Source: Euryarchaeota archaeon UBA36 (lineage in GTDB: Archaea > Thermoplasmatota > Poseidoniia > Poseidoniales > Thalassarchaeaceae). From it: a stretch of 21,176 nt of DNA. The stretch's first letter is position 1. The number at the start of each line of letters is the position of its first letter. This document shows, piece after piece, positions 16,474-21,176 of this stretch. The translations under genes were made by a program, and so were the position numbers. The stretch is taken from NCBI GenBank assembly GCA_002496485.1, contig DAJW01000133.1, positions 1 through 21,176 on the forward strand, given 5' to 3'. Under the pieces are notes generated by a model. It saw only the letters and a list, made by a program, of their open reading frames with translations. It was not told where the DNA came from and did not search any database.

Positions 16474-18189
16474 ATGAAATCTGATTTGGACATTGCTAGA
16501 AGTGCTAAACCGATGACAATTATTGAAGTTGCGGATAAACTAGGTTTGGCTTCGAATCAATTGACCATGTATGGGGAAAATATAGCTAAAATAAAATGGG
16601 AATGTATCAAATCTAGAGATGTAAAAAACAATGCAAGTTTGATTTTAGTTACCAGTGTAAATCCAACACCATTTGGAGAGGGTAAAACAGTCACTACTAT
16701 TGGATTGAATCAGGGATTGAACTTTCAAGGTCATAAAGCGTGCTGTGTAATTAGAGAGCCTTCGCTTGGACCTGTTTTTGGAATTAAAGGTGGAGCTGCG
16801 GGCGGAGGAAACTCGCAAGTAATTCCAATGGAGCAGATAAATCTACATTTCACCGGAGATTTGCATGCCATCACTAGTGCACATAATTTATGTTCAGCAA
16901 TTCTTGATAATCACTTACACAGGGGAAATGAATTAGAAATAGATACGAATAAGATTTTTTGGCCCAGAGTCATAGATATGAATGATAGAACTCTGAGGGA
17001 GATAACAGTAGGTTTGGGCGGATCTAGTACAGGAGTTGCGAGGAGTGAGCGATTTGATATAACAGCTGCTAGCGAGGTAATGGCCATTCTAGCACTATCA
17101 AATAGCTATCAGGATTTGAGAGAGAGATTAGGAAAAATTGTAGTTGCAGAGAATAAAAAGGGATTGCCAGTTACTGCTGAGAATTTGGGCGCTTCTGGAT
17201 CAATGGCGCTACTGCTCAGAGAAGCATTCCTCCCAAATTTGGTGCAAACACTGGAAGGAAATCCTGCATTCATTCATTGTGGTCCATTTGCTAACATAGC
17301 ACATGGTAATTCATCAATAATCGCAGATGAAATAGCCCTATCTTGCTCGGATTATGTAGTTACAGAAGCTGGTTTTGGTGCTGAAATGGGTGCGGAAAAG
17401 GCACTTCATATCAAGGCGAGTGCATCGGGAGTAATTCCTAGTTGCTTGGTTCTTAATGTGACAGTGAGGGCTATGAAATTGCATGGTGGTGGTTTTTCCT
17501 CAGGTGCGGGATCAAGACCTGATAAAGAAGAGATAAAAAAAGAAAATATTGATGCGGTAAGAGTTGGAGCAAGTTCAAATCTATATCGGCACATTAGAAA
17601 TCTATCTAATACGCAGATTCCAGTAATTGTTTCAATAAATAAATTTAGTTCAGACACTGATAAGGAAATCGCTGAAATTAGTAGAATTGCTATGGAATCC
17701 GGAGCTTTCGATGTGGTATTATTCGATGGTTTCGCTAATGGCGGAGAAGGATCAGTGGAATTAGCTGATGCTGTAGTAAATGCTTGTGAAGAATTCAAAA
17801 ATAAAGGTCGTAAATATAAGCCAATTATAGATTCAGGGTTGCCCGTAGAACAATCTATATTGAAAATTGCAACAAATATATATGGGGCCGAAAATGTAGA
17901 CTTTAGTCCTGAAGCTTACAGGAAAATGAAGAAAATTGAAGACTGGGGATATGGAAATTTACCTGTGTGTATGGCGAAAACACAATACTCATTTAGTCAT
18001 GACAAAAATCTATTGGGATCTCCTAGTGGATTTAATATCCCAGTCAGGGACATTAGACTAAATGCTGGTTCGGGTTTTGTGGTGGCAGTTTGTGGATCTA
18101 TGATGACTATGCCGGGATTACCTACTAGGCCTGCTGCGTTGGATATGGATATGAATCAAGATGGAGATCTTACTGGTGTATTTAGCTAG
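16474..18189 (+). CDS. fhs: Formate-tetrahydrofolate ligase
   Basis: It makes 10-formyl-tetrahydrofolate from formate, THF and ATP in the cytosol, feeding purine and one-carbon metabolism. The P-loop T-P-F-G-E-G-K-T-V is at residues 65-73. The family signature G-I-K-G-G-A-A-G-G-G at 103-112 is followed by N-S-Q-V-I-P-M-E-Q-I-N-L-H-F-T-G-D, with Asn113 where most members have Tyr. The closing M-T-M-P-G-L-P-T-R-P-A-A and D-G-D-L-T-G-V-F-S are typical. At 571 residues it is slightly longer than the usual 555-560, mainly at the N-terminus. No folD or other folate gene is adjacent. It ends 10 nt before pelA, whose ribosome site overlaps its stop codon, so the two are probably cotranscribed. Confidence 0.96.
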   Translation: MKSDLDIARSAKPMTIIEVADKLGLASNQLTMYGENIAKIKWECIKSRDVKNNASLILVTSVNPTPFGEGKTVTTIGLNQGLNFQGHKACCVIREPSLGPVFGIKGGAAGGGNSQVIPMEQINLHFTGDLHAITSAHNLCSAILDNHLHRGNELEIDTNKIFWPRVIDMNDRTLREITVGLGGSSTGVARSERFDITAASEVMAILALSNSYQDLRERLGKIVVAENKKGLPVTAENLGASGSMALLLREAFLPNLVQTLEGNPAFIHCGPFANIAHGNSSIIADEIALSCSDYVVTEAGFGAEMGAEKALHIKASASGVIPSCLVLNVTVRAMKLHGGGFSSGAGSRPDKEEIKKENIDAVRVGASSNLYRHIRNLSNTQIPVIVSINKFSSDTDKEIAEISRIAMESGAFDVVLFDGFANGGEGSVELADAVVNACEEFKNKGRKYKPIIDSGLPVEQSILKIATNIYGAENVDFSPEAYRKMKKIEDWGYGNLPVCMAKTQYSFSHDKNLLGSPSGFNIPVRDIRLNAGSGFVVAVCGSMMTMPGLPTRPAALDMDMNQDGDLTGVFS

Positions 18190-18195
18190 GAGTGG
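18188..18195 (+). promoter_or_regulatory. pelA: Strong Shine-Dalgarno deciding the TTG start of pelA
   Basis: AGGAGTGG overlaps the fhs stop codon (18187-18189) and sits four bases before TTG at 18200. The in-frame TAA at 18197 rules out any earlier start, and no ATG occurs in frame until residue 36 of the protein. The TTG start is therefore well supported. Confidence 0.8.
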
Positions 18196-18199
18196 TTAA

Positions 18200-19255
18200 T
18201 TGAAACGAATTAAATGGCTTGATGAGGGAATTCGTTTAAGAATTCAAAGTGAAGATGATTTGTGGATTTTATCAAAAATTTGCAGATCGGGCTGTTTGGT
18301 AGGAATGCTTTCGCATAGAAGAGATTCTACCACCGGCACTAAGGAAGAAGGCAGAGCAAAGAGTGCAGAAAGAAAACCGATGTGGATTTTGTTAGAAGTT
18401 ATTGAAAATTATTTTCAATCATTTACAGATAATCTGAGAATACATGGAACCATCAAGGAAGCAAAAATAGATATTGGTAGCCACCATACACACGTAATTT
18501 CTTTGGGTGATGAAGTGGAAATTACCAGGCAGGGAGGTTTTAAGAAATCTGATATTTCTCTTCTAAAACAAGGTCTTGATGAGCAGTTGAGAACTAAAGC
18601 TGGACTTTTAGTTATTGAGAATGACGAGGTTATGATATTTCAGGTCTCATCACATGGAATTAGAGATATTTCTCATTTTTCTTTGAGAGGCGGTGGGAAG
18701 AGAATAGGAGATTCTAGTAAGATTAGGAAGGAATTTTTTGAGGGAGTGGCTAGCGAAGTAATGATGGTTTTTCAAGAAGAAATTCCATTAATATTATGCG
18801 GTCCAGGACTCACAAGAGAACAATTTGAGAAGGATTTAGTCCTTAAAGGAGTTAAAAATTCTATAACAAATGTAGCAACATCAATTGGTGGGAGGTCCGC
18901 AGCTAATGAAGTTCTATCTGAAGGGCTGGTGGATGATTTTCTTGGACAGCATAAACTCATAGAGCAAATAAAATTGATAGAGAAGGGTTTGAAAGAGATT
19001 GCAACTGAAGGAAATGTTGCCTATGGGAGTTACGAAATATCGCTAGCTGCTAAAGAAGGAGCAATTGAAAAACTGGTTTTGGATGCTAATTTATTAAGAA
19101 CTGAAAACACAGAAGAGAATGAAAAGTGGGAAGAAATTGTCGATGATGTTAATACTTCGGGTGGGGACGTCATACAAGCTTCAGTTGATCATGACTCGGG
19201 AAAACAACTTCTAGGATTAGGTGGGGCGTTGGCACTACTCAGATGGAAAAATTAA
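18200..19255 (+). CDS. pelA: Pelota (Dom34) ribosome-rescue factor, TTG start
   Basis: Archaeal pelota enters stalled ribosomes with aEF1A and, with ABCE1, splits them. All three domains are visible. The Sm-like N-terminal part (about 1-125) has E-D-D-L-W-I-L and R-R-D-S-T-T. The central eRF1-like domain (about 134-265) has G-L-L-V-I-E-N-D-E, F-F-E-G-V-A-S-E, G-P-G-L-T-R-E-Q-F and G-G-R-S-A-A-N-E-V-L. The C-terminal domain has N-V-A-Y-G and H-D-S-G-K-Q-L-L-G-L-G-G-A-L-A-L-L-R. The G-G-Q hydrolysis motif of eRF1 is absent, as expected for pelota. At 351 residues it is full length. Translation is probably coupled to fhs. The reason for pairing with a folate enzyme is not apparent. Confidence 0.95.
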   Translation: MKRIKWLDEGIRLRIQSEDDLWILSKICRSGCLVGMLSHRRDSTTGTKEEGRAKSAERKPMWILLEVIENYFQSFTDNLRIHGTIKEAKIDIGSHHTHVISLGDEVEITRQGGFKKSDISLLKQGLDEQLRTKAGLLVIENDEVMIFQVSSHGIRDISHFSLRGGGKRIGDSSKIRKEFFEGVASEVMMVFQEEIPLILCGPGLTREQFEKDLVLKGVKNSITNVATSIGGRSAANEVLSEGLVDDFLGQHKLIEQIKLIEKGLKEIATEGNVAYGSYEISLAAKEGAIEKLVLDANLLRTENTEENEKWEEIVDDVNTSGGDVIQASVDHDSGKQLLGLGGALALLRWKN

Positions 19256-19273
19256 TTTTTTGGTGAAAATAAA

Positions 19274-19915
19274 ATGAATAATCAAGGAGTCAAGATTGTT
19301 GGATTGATGGCAAATTCTGAAGATATTAGAGTTCGGAATATTCTAAATTATGCAAAAAAAATAGGTGCTGAAGTAGAAGATATCATTCCTACAAATTTGG
19401 GAGAAATTGATTGGAGGGAAAAAATGTATTCTGCTAATTGGTTGGTCAATCACTCTAGTACGATTCTAGAAGGTGATAATGCAAAGACGGCTTGGAGTAA
19501 TTCAATGACATTTGCTGAGTTAGAGGGTTGCAAGAGTGTAATGGTAGTTGAAATTCCAGAAAAAGTTAGTGAGCTAGAAAATATTTGGGGAGCAGTAATC
19601 GAGAAAATTAGGCAAATAAATATACTATTTCTAGCACCTGAAGTTGTTGTTAAAATTTCAAAATTAGAAGGAATCCCCCAAGATAGTTTATTGAATAAAA
19701 TAAGGATGATGAGTTTGATTCCAATTGTTTGCAGTTATGATACAGAATCGCGAAAGGCCACAATTTCTCACTCCGGCGGCAACTTTGAGACTTTTACGAA
19801 TAATAAATTACTAAATTATAGATGGATTTCTGCATTTTTGTGTGGATTATCAGATTCTAGTGATGCAGACTCGGTATTGATTGATGCAGCAAGTGCAAAA
19901 TTTCTGAGAACTTAG
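19274..19915 (+). CDS. Unrecognised 213-residue protein, possibly degenerate ribokinase-like
   Basis: The gene begins 18 nt after pelA and has a good ribosome site (GGTGA, 19261-19265), so it is likely in the same transcript. The predicted product is soluble: no signal peptide or membrane segment. It has alternating hydrophobic strands and helices (V-K-I-V-G-L-M, A-N-W-L-V-N-H-S-S, C-K-S-V-M-V-V-E-I, I-N-I-L-F-L-A-P-E). The run from 'ILFLAPEVVVKISKLEG' (residues 117-133) to a final A-F-L-C-G-L...D-A-A-S-A-K (187-209) is reminiscent of the second half of PfkB sugar kinases. However, the G-A-G-D catalytic motif is missing. That link is only a pattern impression; function is unknown. Confidence 0.85.
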   Translation: MNNQGVKIVGLMANSEDIRVRNILNYAKKIGAEVEDIIPTNLGEIDWREKMYSANWLVNHSSTILEGDNAKTAWSNSMTFAELEGCKSVMVVEIPEKVSELENIWGAVIEKIRQINILFLAPEVVVKISKLEGIPQDSLLNKIRMMSLIPIVCSYDTESRKATISHSGGNFETFTNNKLLNYRWISAFLCGLSDSSDADSVLIDAASAKFLRT

Positions 19916-19986
19916 GAAAATTGAGTCTAATTTCAGAGACTCCTTTTCAAGGGATACCCTTTCGGGCGGTCTCGCGAGGACTGTGA
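19916..19986 (+). promoter_or_regulatory. Structured intergenic leader before the endonuclease IV-like gene
   Basis: GAGAC (19936-19940) can pair with GTCTC (19969-19973), enclosing a small AAGGG-ATA-CCCTT hairpin (19949-19961). The perfect palindrome CTCGCGAG (19971-19978) follows. GAGG at 19976-19979 is a plausible ribosome site for the ATG at 19987 and lies inside that palindrome. The element could be a processing site, a terminator for the upstream genes or a translational control. No TATA box is clear. Confidence 0.4.
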
Positions 19987-21108
19987 ATGACGTTAAAATT
20001 GGGACCTGCAGGAGTACCATTATCTTGTAAAGGGCGAACTATAGTAGAAGGAATGGACGATATTACAGTTCTTGGATTAGATGCAATGGAAGTGCAGACT
20101 GTTAGAACTATTCAGCCTCAGCATTTTGATCAATACTGGCAGGCAGGAATTTTATCATGGAATTCGGACTTTGAAATGAATATGCATGGCCCATATTATG
20201 CCGAGCTATTGGGAAATAAAAGAGAGAGAAATAGAACCTTATCAAAGATGGAAACTAGTTTGCAGGCTGGAAAAATAGTAAATGCCAGACATTTGACATT
20301 TCATGTTGGACCTTATGGAGAATATGATCCTGGAGATGAAGCTAATGAGCAAGTTGCAAATATTTTTTCTGGAGTTGTTGAAAGAGTTAGAGAAGTATGG
20401 GGTGTGGCAGAAGAGGAAGAGGATTATGCTGCGTTTCCTTGGGTTCATGAAGCTGAGCCGTCATTGGTAGGGATTGAAACTTCGGGACGGCAAGAATTAT
20501 GGGGGACTGTTGAAGAAGTGATTGAAGTATGCAATCATGTTGAAGGTACTGTTCCAGTGCTTAATATGGGCCATATTCATGCTAGAGGCCATGGAAGATT
20601 GAAAACTAGTGAAGATTATGCCGAGCTTTTCGATCAGGCTAGGAAAAGTTATGGTGGGTCCACGTTTTATTGTCATTTTGCTGGAGTAGAGCATAGGATG
20701 GGAAATGCACTACATTACACTCAAATTAAGAAATCGGATTTAAAATTTGAACCATTTGCAGAATTCTTAGCTGAAGAAGGAGACTGGATGGATATCACTA
20801 TAATTTCAGACTCTCCTTTACTAGAGCACGATGCTATGTATATGCTACAGCATTATGATAAGGCCAGACAGAGATTATTAGAAATCAAAGCTCGTGATGA
20901 AAGGAGAGTCAAACTAGCTACTGCCCAAGGAATTGATCCTGAAGAATTAAAGAAAAGGGAAGAAGATGAAGCTGAAGCTAGGAAGTCACAACTATCTTCA
21001 AGTTCGGTGGAAAAGGCGCCCGTTGAAGCCAAGAAAAAGGATACTAAGAAGAAGTCATCCTCTATGATTTCGTTTGAAGATCAGGAAGATGAAGATGACA
21101 TTTTCTAG
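19987..21108 (+). CDS. Endonuclease IV / AP-endonuclease-2-like TIM-barrel protein
   Basis: It belongs to the archaeal branch of the xylose isomerase-like superfamily that includes endonuclease IV, which cuts DNA at abasic sites using bound zinc. The opening K-L-G-P-A-G-V-P is typical of that branch. Likely metal-site strands are M-H-G-P-Y (66-70), L-T-F-H-V-G-P-Y-G-E (103-112), V-G-I-E-T-S-G (161-167), N-M-G-H-I-H-A-R-G (193-201), Y-C-H-F-A-G (228-233) and S-D-S-P-L-L-E (274-280). Two ligand positions are changed: Asp is Asn193 and the last Glu is Asp275. Residues about 300-373 form a Lys/Glu/Ser-rich tail ending E-D-Q-E-D-E-D-D-I-F, which looks disordered and is beyond the barrel. The role could be DNA repair or sugar isomerisation; repair is favoured but unproven. 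Confidence 0.85.
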   Translation: MTLKLGPAGVPLSCKGRTIVEGMDDITVLGLDAMEVQTVRTIQPQHFDQYWQAGILSWNSDFEMNMHGPYYAELLGNKRERNRTLSKMETSLQAGKIVNARHLTFHVGPYGEYDPGDEANEQVANIFSGVVERVREVWGVAEEEEDYAAFPWVHEAEPSLVGIETSGRQELWGTVEEVIEVCNHVEGTVPVLNMGHIHARGHGRLKTSEDYAELFDQARKSYGGSTFYCHFAGVEHRMGNALHYTQIKKSDLKFEPFAEFLAEEGDWMDITIISDSPLLEHDAMYMLQHYDKARQRLLEIKARDERRVKLATAQGIDPEELKKREEDEAEARKSQLSSSSVEKAPVEAKKKDTKKKSSSMISFEDQEDEDDIF

Positions 21109-21111
21109 CAT

Positions 21112-21129
21112 CGAGGCTAGGAAGCCTTG
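21112..21129 (+). terminator. Stem-loop just after the endonuclease IV-like gene
   Basis: CGAGGCT and AGCCTTG pair through seven positions (one G-T) around the loop AGGA, starting three bases behind the stop codon. It has no T-run, so a processing or 3'-end stabilising role is as likely as termination. Confidence 0.35.
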
Positions 21130-21130
21130 A

Positions 21131-21165
21131 AGTCCCAACCTTTGTGGCAGCATTGCTACGGGACT
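21131..21165 (+). other. Leader hairpin that would pair with the 5' acceptor strand of the tRNA
   Basis: AGTCCC (21131-21136) is the exact complement of GGGACT (21160-21165), the first bases of the tRNA. Between them GTGGCA (21144-21149) and TGCTAC (21154-21159) form a six-pair stem with loop GCAT. The two helices would stack in the primary transcript. Confidence 0.45.
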
Positions 21166-21176
21166 GTAGCTCAGCT
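21160..21176 (+). tRNA. tRNA gene, 5' end only (isotype not visible)
   Basis: GGGACTG would be the 5' acceptor strand, followed by T8-A9, the D-stem GCTC and A14-G15 of the D loop, the standard order of a tRNA start. The window ends after 17 nt, so the anticodon and 3' half cannot be seen. Confidence 0.7.

Noticed and set aside
17406..17798. Open frame of 130 codons on the minus strand
   Set aside because: It lies entirely antisense to the strongly conserved C-terminal part of formate-tetrahydrofolate ligase; a coding shadow.
18200..19255. Release factor aRF1 considered instead of pelota
   Set aside because: It lacks the G-G-Q and N-I-K-S motifs and has the shorter pelota layout with its typical C-terminal G-K-Q-L-x-G-L-G-G.
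1..21176. Mobile elements, integrase sites, rRNA or defence systems
   Set aside because: No transposase, inverted-repeat ends, phage gene or defence-type domain was found; only a partial tRNA is present at the right edge, with no integrase nearby.

Overview
The window looks like a piece of an AT-rich archaeal chromosome, most likely a marine planktonic euryarchaeon of the Marine Group II/III type (Poseidoniales-like). Domain-level evidence is good: a GatD subunit (archaeal tRNA-Gln amidotransferase), a pelota ribosome-rescue factor, a textbook archaeal TATA box and an archaeal-type endonuclease IV-like protein. The group-level assignment is an inference. It rests on a giant, acidic, tyrosine-rich secreted protein that combines a lamin-tail domain with Asp-rich calcium-binding repeats, next to an ordinary housekeeping set.

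Left part (1-13341, minus strand): one uninterrupted reading frame of 4447 codons that runs off the left edge. It begins with a signal peptide and a lamin-tail-like domain. It continues as about 30 tandem modules of 109-135 residues, each with two cysteines. A cysteine-free segment, three more Cys pairs, LDL-receptor-A-like acidic motifs and thrombospondin-type-3-like Asp-rich repeats follow. The modules show a second level of order: nine consecutive modules (about 3.2 kb) are repeated twice, with matching module lengths and sequence, and at least part of a third copy lies N-terminal to these. This is the most remarkable object in the window, probably a giant cell-surface or adhesion-like protein.

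Middle (13342-13496): a short divergent promoter region serving the giant gene leftward and gatD rightward.

Right part (13497-21176, plus strand): six genes in the same direction. These are gatD (tRNA-dependent Gln synthesis), a divergent biotin-dependent carboxylase carboxyltransferase-like protein with altered oxyanion-hole residues, fhs (formate-tetrahydrofolate ligase), pelA (pelota; TTG start, coupled to fhs), a 213-residue gene of unknown function (perhaps a degenerate ribokinase-like protein), and an endonuclease IV-like TIM-barrel protein with a charged tail. The window ends inside the 5' end of a tRNA gene whose leader can fold onto its acceptor strand. No mobile element, CRISPR array or rRNA was seen.
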